Notes: generated by a model from the letters alone, not told the origin. Positions 26,198 through 37,996 are shown, counted from the stretch's first letter. The stretch is 64,000 bases of DNA from Enoplosus armatus (GCF_043641665.1 NC_092192.1:17758658-17822657), one strand, 5' to 3'. Translations and numbers: made by a program.

Positions 26198-27269
26198 TGC
26201 AGGTCCAAGCTAACCGGGTCTTAGTTTGTTTACTTTGAAGCATGAGCCAAAGTGGCAAGTCACACTTCAGAGACATGAAAGCGATGTCGCTGAGGGGATG
26301 ATAACGCTCAGCAGAACCAAAACTAAGCTAGGGGGGAAAAAAAGACCTCACTTAGGTATGCTTGGTTAATAATTGCCAATTATTGATTGTCTGACATAAG
26401 AGGAGTGCACTCTGCAGAAGGCTGACATAATAATAGGTTTGGGTTGATAGAGGATGAGAGGAAAGATCGAAGGAGCCAAGAACGAAAAAAAGCAGGCAGC
26501 TGTATCAAAATGTGAATACAATATTGAAATGCTAATTTAAAAACTGAGAACAAATCTGCATGTAACAAGAACCAGGGAGGTATGTAGACCAACGCAGCAA
26601 AGCAGAGCCCATATGCAAGTTTGCATTAATGGATAGTTGAACATTCTACAACCAAACTCAAAACAAATTTTCAAGACTTACAGTAAGGTGCGCCCTTTGC
26701 ACTGGCCTCACATATGCACCAGTTTATTGGATACACTTAGCTAAAACTAATGCAAACACACAGGCCCAGCAACAAATCTGACCTTCACCAAAGTTATAAT
26801 GTTCAGTTGTAGAGAGGAGTCGAATCAACGTTGTGGTCATTTTAGAGGCTTTCATTTGTGGTGCTGAATCATATTGTGTTATACTGTGAAGTGCTCCTAT
26901 CCTTTATTCCAAATACCTCTCAATATTGTATAGTATATGTTTTCATGACTGTTGTACTAGACTGCAGTGCTTTTAGCTAGGTGTACCTAATTAACTGGCC
27001 ACTGAGTGCAAATCCAAAGAGGGTCTTGTATTAAAGTCTCAAAAAGATTTTAAAGGCCAGCTAAGAGGCTATCGAACAAGGAGGAATTACCAGACTGCTC
27101 TTCTATCAAGGGCATTGTGACCAAACCAGAATAAACAACCAAATCAACCACAAACACACTGTGCATACACAACACACTGGCTGTCTTAGTACATTCACGT
27201 TTCAACACCATGGACAGCAACAATGGTGACAGCTCAACAGCACATCAGAAGGAAAACAACGTCATTATG

Positions 27270-28112
27270 AAATTTAAAAACAAAACACTTTACTCACCAT
27301 TAAAACAACTGGTCGCTGTGGACAGTCTCGGGTTGAAATCTTAATATCCTTCCAGTTTTCGGGGCGCCTGATGGTTAAGGTTTCTCTCCAGGTTCAGCAG
27401 CACAAAAATGGGCCTTCCATGTGTGAAGCTGTGTGTGGATCACCGACAGTACGTTCGTTAAACATGTGAGAAAAGTTTCACACTTTAACTTCAAACTTTC
27501 ACACGTGGCAATCCAGGCACCTAAAGTCAGAGCACGTTTGAATAAGTTACAGAGAGAGTTATTGGAGGTCTACTGCTGCTGCTGCTGGAGCTGCATTGAA
27601 ATGATGACAGTGAGGACAATATCTTTATGCAGGATCTACCTTAGCCAGGTTCTGTCCTCACACCATGCACTCTAAAAAGACGAGCTTTATATAAACTGAC
27701 TGGGTGATGGTTACGTACACGTGGTTTGTCAACTTCAAAATAACTCAGGGTCGCCCGTCCGGCAGAGCAGCAGAAGCAGCCTGTGGGAGCGTATGAGGAG
27801 GGGGGGGGGGGTTCACCGGTGTAGCCTGACCTGCTTTATGCTAGCCGCTGAGGTCGTAGCTTCGCTGAACTTGGCTGGTTTTCCTCCCTCGGGCCTCCGT
27901 CCCAAGACGCTGCTGCAACTCACCCCCATAACGCGGGTGTAAACTTACGTCACAAGGAAACTATTCGTTCAAAAGTGATATTAGCTAGTTTTGCGCGCAC
28001 TGTGGTGTCAAACTCCGGCCACGTTAATTAGGCGACTCCAAAAGCTAACACGCACGCGCAGAGTGGGGCGTGGCTTCAACTACCGTCTGTGGTCACCTGA
28101 GTGAAGGGCGCG
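27270..28112 (-). promoter_or_regulatory. Candidate CpG-rich promoter and first exon, minus strand
   Basis: Compared with its surroundings this block is rich in CpG and G/C, especially 27730-28110. It contains the palindromic TATA-like TTTATATAAA at 27686-27695, usable in either direction. On the minus strand, a good donor follows a possible exon end at 27298 (ATG, then gtgagtaaag, reading 27300 down to 27288), with no in-frame coding ORF visible in the exon. That fits a 5' UTR exon of a gene or lncRNA transcribed leftwards from about 27.65 kb. No downstream coding exon was recognised, and a plus-direction promoter or a plain CpG-rich regulatory block is also possible. Confidence 0.35.
27800..27811. 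repeat. Poly-G run
   Basis: Twelve consecutive G bases within the CpG-rich block, seen directly. Confidence 0.95.
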
Positions 28113-28118
28113 TGTGAG

Positions 28119-28672
28119 CACATTTACTCAAGTGCTATACTTACTATATAAGTACAGTTTTGATGTGCTTGTTCTTTACTTGAGTACAGCCATTTTATGC
28201 AACTTACTTCTCCTCCACTACATCTCAGAGGATCTACTCCGCTTACTTTGTTTGACAGCTTTAGTTACTTGTCAGATTCCATGTTTTCATACTTTTCCTG
28301 TCCAGTGAAAGCCATGTGCAGTATCAGGTGATTTGGAATGTGATTTTTTGATTGTGATGTGACCAAGTGCTCCTTTATGGACAGCATATGAAGTAGTTCA
28401 TTTTAGCACAACCGTGACCAACTGCAGCAGTAAAATGCAACTTACACATGAATGCACCAGTAATATTAATCCAAATACATAATATATGATAGTCAAAACA
28501 CTGACAGGGACCATTTTTATGCAGAATGAGCACTTTTACTTTTGATACTGTAAGTACATTTTGCTGATAATACTTTTATTTAAGTAAGGTTTTTGAATTC
28601 AGGACTTTTATTTGTGGTGGAGTGTTTTCACAATGTGGTATTAGTACTTTACTTAAGTGAAGGATCTGAATG
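28119..28672 (+). mobile_element. Teleost MITE of the 'acatttactcaagtactgta' type, copy 1
   Basis: The left part has CATTTACTCAAGTGCTATAC, TTTACTTGAGTACAGCCATTTTATG and CTCCACTACATCTCAGAGGA. The right part ends GTACTTTACTTAAGTGAAGGATCTGAATG. I recognise these as the two ends of a very common teleost non-autonomous DNA element, usually treated as hAT-like. The outermost TIR bases seem to be missing on the left. No coding capacity. Confidence 0.75.
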
Positions 28673-28758
28673 GATCTGCAAAATACCACATGAAGTCCAC
28701 AGCATGGCAAACAGGACTGGTAAACATATCTTTGATATGGTTTGACATCGCTGAATCC

Positions 28759-29160
28759 CAGAGGTAGAATGTAACTAAATAGCTAGATTTATTTACAAGT
28801 ACTGTACTTGAGCTGTTTGTACTACTTTGAGTTAATTCACTTTTCACAACTTTGTACTTCCATTTCATTACATTTTCTAGGCAAATATTCTACTTTTACA
28901 CCACTACATTTACCTGACAGCTAGTTGCTAGTTATTTTGCTGATAAAGGTTTTACATACAAAACATACAGTCTGTAAATGTTTAAAAGCAGCTTTACTTT
29001 GAAGTCAACCAGTAAAAGGCCACTTACACATTAATGCAAGAGGAATAATAACCCATAAATAAAGTATTTGATAATATACCATCCACATTTTTCTGCATAA
29101 CAAGTCCTTCTTTTGCATTTGATATTTTAAGTATAATACTTACATACTTGTGAATGTGAA
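28759..29160 (+). mobile_element. Teleost MITE of the same type, copy 2 (truncated)
   Basis: Starts CAGAGGTAGAATGTAACTAA, then GTACTGTACTTGAG and CACCACTACATTTACCTGACAG, as in copy 1. The right end is lost or diverged after about 29160, where a different inverted-repeat element begins. The two copies lie in the same orientation only about 90 bp apart. Confidence 0.7.
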
Positions 29161-29163
29161 TGT

Positions 29164-29338
29164 GAATTGTCCATAGAGGGAAAAGCACAGGTGTTACTAA
29201 TAACTTTAAAGATGGCTCTCTAAGCCATGACAGTGTGACACAATATCAAGACCCTGAAATTGAAGCAGCTAAATGGAATTCAGCCATCGTTGATTTTATT
29301 ATTTACACCTGTGCTTTTCCTACTGTGACATGTCAAAA
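29164..29338. mobile_element. Small MITE with long terminal inverted repeats
   Basis: The left arm has GGAAAAGCACAGGTGTTACTAATAA and ends in GATGGCT. The reverse complement of the right arm has GGAAAAGCACAGGTGTAAATAATAA and ends in GATGGCT. The arms are about 50 bp and leave a short centre. It directly abuts the truncated end of the preceding MITE, so it may have inserted there. Confidence 0.75.
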
Positions 29339-29654
29339 TGTCTACCATGAAAAGGGTCTATTGCTGCTTTCACTGTAAGGTCTTGCAAACTGACAGTGTG
29401 AGTTTCTCCTGCTGATCAGACCTCCGCTCAGGTTGAACGTGGGTGGAATGACTTGAGTTCACAGGGCTTCCTGTACTAAGAATTATAAACGTATACCGCA
29501 CAAATAGGCGCAACAGCCCTAACAGGATAGTGGGGGAGATGAGATTCAAGCAATGTACAAGTACAGTCATGATAAATGGTCTAATCAGCCAAAATGATTC
29601 AAATCCCCTGTGTGGGTTTACCATGGGTGTGCAGGACCATTGATGAATCTAGTT

Positions 29655-29936
29655 CTGAAAATATTAGTCAACTGAGTGATTAAGTCGGTGTGTTGGTTTC
29701 AGCCTTTCAGTGAGAGGATTTTCTGTTTTTCTGGGTTGTAAATTGAATGTCCCTGGGTTTTGGACTGTTGGTTGAACAGGCATACAAGGCATAAGATCTT
29801 ACCTTGGGCTCTGAGAAAATGCGATGGACATTTTCACTATATTCTGACATTTAATACACTGAATGACTAACAATTAATCCCCCCAAAAATCAACATAATG
29901 ATCCATTATGAAAATAATTGGTAGTTGCAGCCCTAG
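29655..29936 (-). mobile_element. hAT-like MITE of the 'ctagggctgcaacta' type
   Basis: The reverse complement starts CTAGGGCTGCAACTACCAAT and carries TAAATGTCAGAATATAGTGA, CAGAGCCCAAGGTAAGATCT and ACCAACAGTCCAAAACCCAG. I recognise these internal blocks from a very abundant percomorph non-autonomous element. The far terminus (29655 side) is degenerate. It supports the percomorph assignment. Confidence 0.8.
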
Positions 29937-32742
29937 CCGAATCCAAATGACAAAAGTGTCCTACAGTCTTTGCAAGCTGTCCAAAAATGAAATTAAAGTT
30001 TCATTCAGTGGCCTGAATGACAGTTGCACAGTATACACAGATATTGTATATCATCAATTCTGCTGCCACATCCCAATAGTGTCCACATGGTCTGTATTCA
30101 GATTGCAGCCCATATAGCTGGCAGAACTATATACTAAAAACGCATACGGTATATACAGTAATACAGAAATAAAATACAGCATAAGACTGACTTCACTTGT
30201 GCTACTTGTAAATGTAGCATGTAGGCTCTCTTTTTATCACAGACTTTGCTATAATGTAATCGTCTAAATAATCTCATGTCACATTTTTGTAGTGATAAAA
30301 TCATTTTGAACAGCATTTTGAAGCTTCAAATTTTAGAAATAGTATCAGGCAAGTGAAAATGACATCTGTGATTTTATTGATTAGAACTGCAAAAACAATC
30401 ACTGAAAGCCTTAAAGCATAAATACCAAGTCTTTATGATATAGCTCAACACAGCAGGTCAATTTCAGCCAAGAGCAGTCTCTGCTCCTGTCTGCAGTATG
30501 CCTCTCCTTTCCTGTAAAAGTAATGATCATCGCAACAGAGGAGAAGCTTCTCAAATTGGCTGTCTAACAGTCTGTCCTCTTGGGAAAGAAGACCATGCTA
30601 CACAGACTGAGCAGTCTCTCGATTGATGCATGGTGTTGGTGTGTTGTAGCGCAGAGACATCTGCTCATTGATGGTGTAATTCTCTCCATACCCGCTGTTG
30701 ACCTGAATTGCTTTGTAATCTCTGAGTCTGCATTTTAAGAGCCACTTTCTTCCTCATATGCAACATTGTCCTCATTGTCTGCTGATAGTGTGCATGTAGT
30801 CATTTATTTGCAGAAACTACTAGAATTCGGAACAGATAAGGTCAGAGCGGATGGGTGAGAGTAAAAAGTGTGTAACTGTAGACATGGTGACTTTTTGAAA
30901 GGTGAGAAACCAATGAGCACCCAGTTAGAAATACTGGTAAGTCATAAATAAAGGGTAATGGCTTTAACATTTTAATAAATCGTCTATTATGCAGTTACAA
31001 ATGTTAATAAAGTATTTAATCAAGGGTCACAGGCTTCTCACTTTTAGTCATCTGAAAATAAAAATGGTAATAACTAATTAGAAAAGGGTTAATCCATCAA
31101 GCCTGCAGGTGTAACTGCTGATTAACTTCCATCCATGAACTGCAATGAGTTTCTACAACCTGGAAACCCAAAACCCGTGGTAATTATTGGCTTATACCTG
31201 ATCTATACATCTTTTACAACTTATAAACCCTTTATAATGTTTTTGAGGTACTTTTGAAGGAGGTCATGAAGTACTCCATCAGCTTAGAATGGAGTAAAAG
31301 AAATGCTTAGATAAGGCATGATATTCCCATATGTTGCTGTCAGCTTCCTTCTGTGGACACCATGCGTGACATGACTGTTTACAGTTGATGCCATGGCAAC
31401 AGCATGTCATAATGTCACAGTTCGGTGGAGTGGTGGTTGCCTCATGCATCAATTTGTAAGTGGAATAAAGAGAAACAGGTTCTTTCCAGAGGCTACCTGA
31501 GCCAACTATCAGTGTCAGGAGGTTCCCATGTGACACCTCCAATTACAACTCTGTGCTCTCAGCTGTCCTTCTTTCCTCTGACATCCATGTCAAGTTTCAA
31601 CAAACACACTGAGCCTAGTTTAATAACCCAGGTGATGACCTCATGAAAACCCATGTGCTGCTACATTTATAGGCGGCAGGGTGCAGGCTAGATTCACATA
31701 AAACTGTGAAGCTACTTTATAGACAGCATAGACACAATCTGAGTTTAATGTTGGTTGTAATACCTGTGAACATAATATTGATGTAGTAATAAATATCAAA
31801 ATACTGGCTCCATAACAATTTCTGTAAAAGAATCTAATGAGGACAAAGGACTTTACAGCTCACCTCATTCCTTTCATTCACTAACTTTCTGTACTCTCAG
31901 GGAAAAGATATCAACAGTTTTGTGGTGCAACAAAGACTTTAATAATAAACACAATCGACCATGCGCATGAGGTAACATCCAAATGGATTTTTTGCAGACT
32001 ATTGAATTGCTTAATTTATTAATGAAAATCGATGTTTACAGACAGAATACCCTAATTGGAGCCAAAATTATTTTTTTCTGGCAGTATTATTCATTCTATT
32101 GGGTGCATTTGATAAACTCAAACCATCACTTTCTTCCTGACCAACCCACAAGTGAGTGTATGCACACACACTCTCACACTAGGGCAAGATCTTATTCACA
32201 AACTGTCCCTGTTCACCAGACAATCATACTATTTGTAACGATTCCCATGCTATTTCATGTCTCTGCTCAGCACCCCGTTTTCATAGCATGTCTGCCACTA
32301 ATCTACATAAACAGGAACATAGTTGTATTTGTATACTATGTGACAAGACAAACAAGAGAATGGATGTTGATGAGCATAAAATTGCCCTCATAACCATAGC
32401 AGTCAATCATGTGAGAAGTCCTCGCTGTCAGTTTGCTGTTGGCTCTTCATTCCAGGTGGTGCAGAACATCTGCAATGTTTCACATGAGGTTAAACAGAAT
32501 TCAAAAATAATTAGTTGCACTCAGAACATGTTACATGACAGACATTTTACCATTTAAGAGGAATGCTTGAACACTGTTTCCAGCTAAAAGCGCTTAAGTG
32601 TTAAAAGCTACAGAATATAGGCTAACCTACTCTAATCCCACAGTTTTAAAGCTGGAAAGTAGTTAAAGACAAAGGGATTGATATTCTACTTTTGCCCTTG
32701 AGTGAGAGAAAGAGGGAGGGAGAGAGGGACAAAGTGGGAGAC

Positions 32743-32744
<2 letters not shown>

Positions 32745-32780
<36 letters not shown>
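32745..32780. repeat. (TG)n microsatellite with flanking GA-rich tracts
   Basis: About eighteen TG units, preceded (32701-32735) and followed (32782-32810) by purine-rich GAGAG tracts. Seen directly. Confidence 0.97.
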
Positions 32781-32781
<1 letters not shown>

Positions 32782-33986
32782 AAGAGAGAGAGGGAGAGTG
32801 ACAGAGAGATAATCTCTTTTGTATTTTTGATCCCTAAATGTGGTGGTTGTGTCCCCTTATCCCAGCTACTTAGTTTCTGCAGTGCGTAAGTGATGCCATG
32901 CACTTAGGCTGTGAAAAGCAGGTCAGTATGACCACCGAGAGAAAACCACATGTGCATCACATGGATAGCCCTGGGATTATTCCTCACAAAATGTCTTAAT
33001 TCCTCTGTTCACTAATGATCCAGGGAAAATGCCCTCTAATCTCCATTCCATTAATTAAAAAGAGCATGAGCCCATGGAAAACCTCACCATCTGCTGCAGT
33101 TTCATTCCTGCAGACAGATTGTGTTTTCAGTTTCCAACCAGGGGAACTGGGTTTTTCAGAGCAAACGGGTGGAGCATGCATTGAGGTGGATGGTAAACAG
33201 ATACAACTGCTCTATTTGAGTATTAATACACTGAAATATGCTGAGAGAAAATCTGTTTTAAACAGGAGCAATGCCTGCCAGGGTACTGTGATGGTGTCTG
33301 GGAGTTTGAGCTGCTTCCTGAGGACAACAACTTGCAGACTTCAAACCAACACTGTTGTCATTATACTGTCTGTAACATTCTTCTTTAGAGACTCCATAGT
33401 CGTTTCATAGTGAGTTTATAGTACCTGTTTCTATAATAAATATGTGGACTTTCATTCTTTTAATGAGAATGTTGTAACAGTCCCTGCATTCTTCTAAATG
33501 ATAACAATCATTCTTTTTTTCATTAGGTCTTTAAAGCTGGTTTGAATTGAGTTTTTTCAGTTTCAGTTTGTTAAGACAATTAGTTTACTGAAAAGTTTGT
33601 AATAGAATCATTTTATTCCAAATCTGTAGATCGACAATTTCATTCATTTTTTATTAGGTGCTGTAATAACAATACAGTAAATACAGTACAGTAAAGCATT
33701 TCAAAAATAATAAAATTAGTTTGATTAAGAATTTAAGGTCTACAACTTTTTACAGGTTTTGTGAGTTAGAGTGAATATGCTGCAGGAAGGTTTGTTTATA
33801 TCCGATTATGCTGAACTCTACCAGTTCAAAATGATGAAACACTCTCATAAGAAACTGAATCAAGTACATTTGACCTGCGGTCAAAGCCTCGAGGCTGTGA
33901 CATGAATTTGATCGGGCTAGTAGGCAGGAAAGATTATCCGAGCAGATGTCGTTTCCCCCATATTGGAACAGTAGGGCCAATAATAA

Positions 33987-34018
33987 ACACACGCACACAC
34001 AGACACACACAACGCACA
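33987..34018. repeat. Interrupted (AC)n
   Basis: AC repeat with several substitutions about 200 bp upstream of the gene 1 start codon. Confidence 0.9.
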
Positions 34019-34216
34019 CTAATCTGAGATAGGCGAGTAGCCCTTGCACATCCCTTTCTCTCTCCTCTCTTTTCTCTCAGGCAGACAGTCGCTGTTCCAG
34101 TCCCACCAATGTCAAGTTTTTTCCAGACTGTATTTTGCACAATTCTGCCTTAATCATCATATGAGCGCAGGACAGACAGTCCTTGGTGTGAGTTGCGGCA
34201 TTGCTTCAGCCTACAG

Positions 34217-36745
34217 ATGGACACACAAGGGGCGAAGAAAAGACTGTGTGGGAGATGGCATGCATTGTGCCGTTTTGCGTTGTTCACTTGTTTCTTGGAT
34301 GCAGTCTGTGGACAGATTCGCTACTCAATCCCTGAGGAACTGGAGCATGGAGCTTTTGTTGGCAACATTGCAGAGGACCTGGGCTTGGATTTGGACAAGC
34401 TCTCTGCGCGCAGATTCCGGATAGTCTCAGGTGCCAAGAAGCAATATGTGGAAGTAAATTTAGAAAATGGAGTTTTATTTGTCAATGAAAGAATTGACCG
34501 TGAAGAACTGTGCGAGCAGAGTTTGTCCTGTTCTTTCCACCTGCAAGTGGTCATAGAAAACCCTCTGGAGCTGTACAGGGTCGAGATGGAAATTCTGGAC
34601 GTGAACGACAACTCTCCTAGTTTCCCGTGGACCGAGTTTAATCTGGACATATCAGAGTCCGCTGCGCCAGGATCCCGTTTCCCACTTGAGAGCGCACAGG
34701 ACTTGGACGTCGGATCCAACTCCCTCCGCACCTATTTGCTGAGCGTAAATGAGCATTTCCTTTTGGATATACAGACGCGCAGCGATGGCAGTAAATTTGC
34801 AGAACTCGTCCTGCAAAGCCCACTGGACAGGGAGCAGCAAAGTGCACACCAAATGGTCCTAACTGCGGTGGATGGGGGCGCGCCGGAGAGATCCGGCACT
34901 GCGCAAATTGATATCACCGTTTTGGATGCAAATGATAACGCGCCCGTGTTTGATCAGTCGTTTTACAGAGTGAGACTTGCTGAAAACGCACCTAAAGGCA
35001 CAGTTGTCATAAAACTCAATGCGTCCGATTTAGACGAGGGTCCCAATGCTGATATTACCTACTCGTTCAGTGGCCACGCTCCCATCAAAGTGCGCCAGCT
35101 TTTCAGCGTGGACTCGCGCACGGGGGAAATCAAAGTCAAAGGAGTGATAGATTACGAAAAGGCCAGGATGCATGAAATTTATGTCCAGGCGAAAGATAAA
35201 GGGCCCTCCGCCGTGGCGGTCCACTGCAAAGTGCTGGTGAACGTTTTGGATAAAAACGACAACCTCCCCGAAGTGATCCTGACTTCGGTGTCCACACCTG
35301 TGCAGGAGGACGCGCCCCCGGGGACGGTGATAGCCGTCATCAGCGTGATGGACAAGGACTCAGGTGAAAACGGGAACGTGGACTGTGAGATCCCCCATCA
35401 CGTCCCTTTCCAGCTCCACTCATCCTTCAAGAACTACTATACACTAGTAACTTGTGATTTTCTGGACAGAGAGACAGTGGCAGAGTACAACATCACCCTT
35501 ACCGCCAGAGACATGGGCTCTCCGCCTTTATTCACGAGGAAAACTATTTTGGTTCAAGTGTCTGATGTGAACGATAACGCGCCTCACTTCAAACAGCCTT
35601 CCTACACTGTGTATCTGACCGAGAATAACGCGCCGGGAGCATCCATTTGCTCTGTGACTGCCCTGGATCCAGACTCTGGTCAAAATGCGTACCTCTCCTA
35701 TTCTGTACTGGAGGGTGACATACAGGGAATGCCCGTGTCCACATACGTGTCCATAAACTCAGACAACGGGAACATTTACGCGCTGCGATCCTTCGACCAC
35801 GAGCAACTTAAAAACTTTCAGATCACAGTCCAGGCTCAAGACGCCGGCTTCCCGCCCCTGAACAGCAACGTTTCAGTGAGTATCTTTATTTTGGACCAGA
35901 ACGACAATGCACCTGTGATTGTGTCGCCGGTTCCGCGAAACGGCACGGCGCCCGGCGAGGCAGTGCCCAGATCAGTTGACGCAGGTCACCTTGTCACCAA
36001 AATCAGGGCGGTGGACGCGGACGCAGGTCAGAACTCGCGTCTGTTTTATCAACTGCTCCAAGCAACAGATCCGAGCCTGTTCAGCATCGCTCTGTACACA
36101 GGCGAGATCAGGACGATACGCCAGTTGGTGGAGAAGGACCCCGCGAGGCACAGACTGGTCATTCTCGTGAAGGACAATGGTCAGCCACCCCTCTCGGCCA
36201 CAGTTTCCATCATTCTGTCAGTGGTTGACAGCCTGCCAGATTCGCAGCCCGATTTGGGTGACCTGTCACTAAGCCCGCATCACAGCTCCAACCTCACCCT
36301 GTACTTAATCGTGTCTCTGGGCGCCATCTCCTTCACATTTCTGGTGGCTATTATCGTCCTGGTTGCAGTGCGGAGACTGAAGGGCAGACCGTCCAACCGA
36401 GAGTCTAACCTCCCCTCAGTCGGCGGGTGCTGCTGCTGCCGCTCCCGCTCAGAGACACCCACCACCACGGAGGTGTTCAAAAAGTCCAACTTAAATGTTC
36501 GGATGTCCACAGGCGCGTCCGGCTGCGCGGAGGCAAACGGCAACGGCGCGCTTCCTCAGGTGTACTGCTACAAAATGTGTCTGACACCGGAGTCGTCCAG
36601 GAGTGACTTCATGTTCCTGAAGCCCTGCAGCCCGGTGATGTCGGTTCAACGGAACAACGCCAAGAGCACCGATTACCTGACCTCTGGCTGGAGCGCACTG
36701 GACCGCAATGAGCTGGCCAACAACAGAGCAGCGACCCCAAACGAG
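34217..36745 (+). CDS. Clustered-type protocadherin gene 1, large ectodomain exon (exon 1)
   Basis: Encodes residues 1-843: signal peptide (about 1-32), six cadherin repeats, one membrane helix (about 694-718) and the membrane-proximal tail. The DxNDN calcium-linker motifs closing EC1-EC5 are near residues 128 (DVNDN), 237 (DANDN), 345 (DKNDN), 450 (DVNDN) and 560 (DQNDN). After the helix come a Cys4 run (about 738-741) and YCYKMCLTPESS followed by FMFLKPCSP, a block also found in PCDH10-type proteins. The start is the first ATG in frame; the frame is open upstream to a TTG at 34193. The exon ends GAG, then gtaatg, a phase-0 donor. Reading through would add only three residues. Expected role: homophilic neuronal adhesion and recognition at the plasma membrane. 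Six rather than seven repeats argues against the delta-1 class. Confidence 0.95.
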
Positions 36746-36773
36746 GTAATGCACTGAAATCAACATAACAGAG

Positions 36774-36790
36774 ATATTATTATTATTATT
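36774..36790. repeat. (ATT)n in gene 1 intron 1
   Basis: About five ATT units shortly after the exon 1 donor, seen directly. Confidence 0.9.
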
Positions 36791-36936
36791 CCTCACATCC
36801 TCCACTTTAAGAATCACACTTATCCCAAAACTACATACACTCAGTCATGCCTCTTTACTAGTCGTCCGGTTGTCTCACTTCAATTGGAAATGACAGACAG
36901 ATTGGCTACGGGGGCAAATGTCCCAATGCATTTGAC

Positions 36937-36950
36937 ACACTAGGGGACGC
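36937..36950 (+). promoter_or_regulatory. CTCF-like motif in gene 1 intron 1
   Basis: ACACTAGGGGACGC matches the CTCF core CCASYAGRKGGCRS at 12 of 14 positions and is followed by TG. It lies 192 bp after the variable exon. In mammals, CTCF sites sit at the promoters and within the exons of clustered protocadherins. Binding here is inference. Confidence 0.35.
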
Positions 36951-37704
36951 TGTAACGCGATCTACCGCAGCCTGCTCTTCATTCATTTATGTTCTAAAGA
37001 CTCTCCTATGAAGGGATGTTGCGAACTGTAAAATGTAACAATAACTGAATGTGCGAAGAACAACCAGATGAACGCGGGTGTGTTATCTACACGATAAACA
37101 CAACAAAACAGTTGTTGTTGACTATTTTGCAATTTCAATGTTTTGTGCAAGAAATCCATTGGAACATATAACCTCAACCAATTACCACAGTGTGTCAAGG
37201 TGTGTGACGCAGGCATAAAGGGTGTTCGGGGATGCAAGAGATGCACCTTTGTGTCACAGACTTGAAGCTGTCTCTTGATCTTAACCCTGCTGCTGTGTTT
37301 GTGCTCTGCTCAACAGCACAAGTACATCCATCAATATTAAACATCACATTAGTCACACAAGCAGATTAGTTACTAACTCATTTTGCAGTTTTTAGTGAGA
37401 TGTGACATCGCCGCCGTCATTTCATTATAATGTTGCATTAGAGAGCCCATTGTGTAATTTGTCAATGTAAGAAATGTGTAAGACAATTTAGTTTTAATAG
37501 TCAGGAAAAAAACGTAGTTAATAAGAAACCCCTTTCTTTCTGTGGCTTTCAACATGAACATGAAGTAGACAGTATGTCCCATATATCTGATGCCTTTAGC
37601 CTTTAGCCATTATATAGACATGACTGCGTCGAGACATAAATGCAATGCAATTGTTCTACTTGAACTGGTCACTAAGTGTTCGTTTCTGTGTTTCAACTGT
37701 GCAG

Positions 37705-37766
37705 CTGAAGTACTCAAACAACGACTGGACCTGGACCAAGAACCAACGCAACTCAGCATATAAGAG
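37705..37766 (+). CDS. Gene 1 constant exon 1 (exon 2)
   Basis: A 62-base exon, acceptor tgtgcag and donor AG then gtgaat, encoding LKYSNNDWTWTKNQRNSAYK plus two bases. Joined to exon 1 it reads in frame (PNE then LKYSNNDW). Its size and position, and the Asp-Trp core, resemble the first constant exon of alpha and gamma clusters (PNPDWR and NTDWR). Intron 1 is 959 bp. The splice sites are read from sequence, not from transcripts. Confidence 0.88.
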
Positions 37767-37804
37767 GTGAATACATAGTTGAGCCAATTGCAACGCACAC
37801 GCAT

Positions 37805-37832
37805 GCACACACACACACACACACACACACAC
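37805..37832. repeat. (CA)n microsatellite in gene 1 intron 2
   Basis: About fourteen CA units fill a quarter of the 117-bp intron between constant exons 1 and 2. Length variation here could affect splicing of a very short intron. Confidence 0.95.
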
Positions 37833-37883
37833 TTACATGCGCACACTTAAACTTGTACTTGTGCTCTCTCTTTATCTCATCAG

Positions 37884-37996
37884 GTACAGTTCAGGAAATA
37901 TGGACGGCACCCTTTCTCGTCAACAAAAATATGATGCCGATGGCTTTTCCTGCTCAGTGGCACCACAGTACTGGACCTGGGGAAACCATATGAATG
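37884..37996 (+). CDS. Gene 1 constant exon 2 (exon 3)
   Basis: A 113-base exon, acceptor tctcatcag and donor G then gtaggt. It encodes the second half of an Arg codon, then YSSGNMDGTLSRQQKYDADG, then FSCSVAPQYWTWGNHMN. The phase is 2 in and 1 out, and both joins keep the frame open. The second WTW motif echoes the DWTW of the previous exon. No domain is recognised beyond its place as the middle constant exon. Confidence 0.87.

Larger units (their letters stand above)
24603..27269. other. Noncoding stretch with simple repeats
   Basis: No gene is supported. It contains a poly-T run (25402-25419), a G-rich run near 25863 and an interrupted TG repeat (26174-26197). A 72-residue plus-strand frame at about 24600-24816 has no recognisable similarity. 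Confidence 0.45.
29937..34216. other. Upstream region of protocadherin gene 1
   Basis: No coding exon was found. Simple repeats lie at 32745-32780 and 33987-34018. The last 250 bases before the start codon contain a long pyrimidine tract ending in CAG at about 34081, which could be a 5' UTR splice acceptor. An upstream ATG at 34161 opens a frame that overlaps the main start. No TATA box is obvious. Confidence 0.5.

Noticed and set aside
32646..32903. Open frames over the TG/GA repeats
   Set aside because: They are low-complexity Thr-His or Cys-Val repeats produced by the microsatellite.
34193..34216. Extending the gene 1 protein upstream to 34193
   Set aside because: The codon at 34193 is TTG. 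The first ATG in this frame is 34217, and the signal peptide fits from there.
34044..34424. 126-codon plus-strand frame overlapping the start of gene 1
   Set aside because: It begins at a TTG, overlaps the strongly supported cadherin frame and has no domain. Only its internal ATG at 34161 is kept, as a possible uORF.
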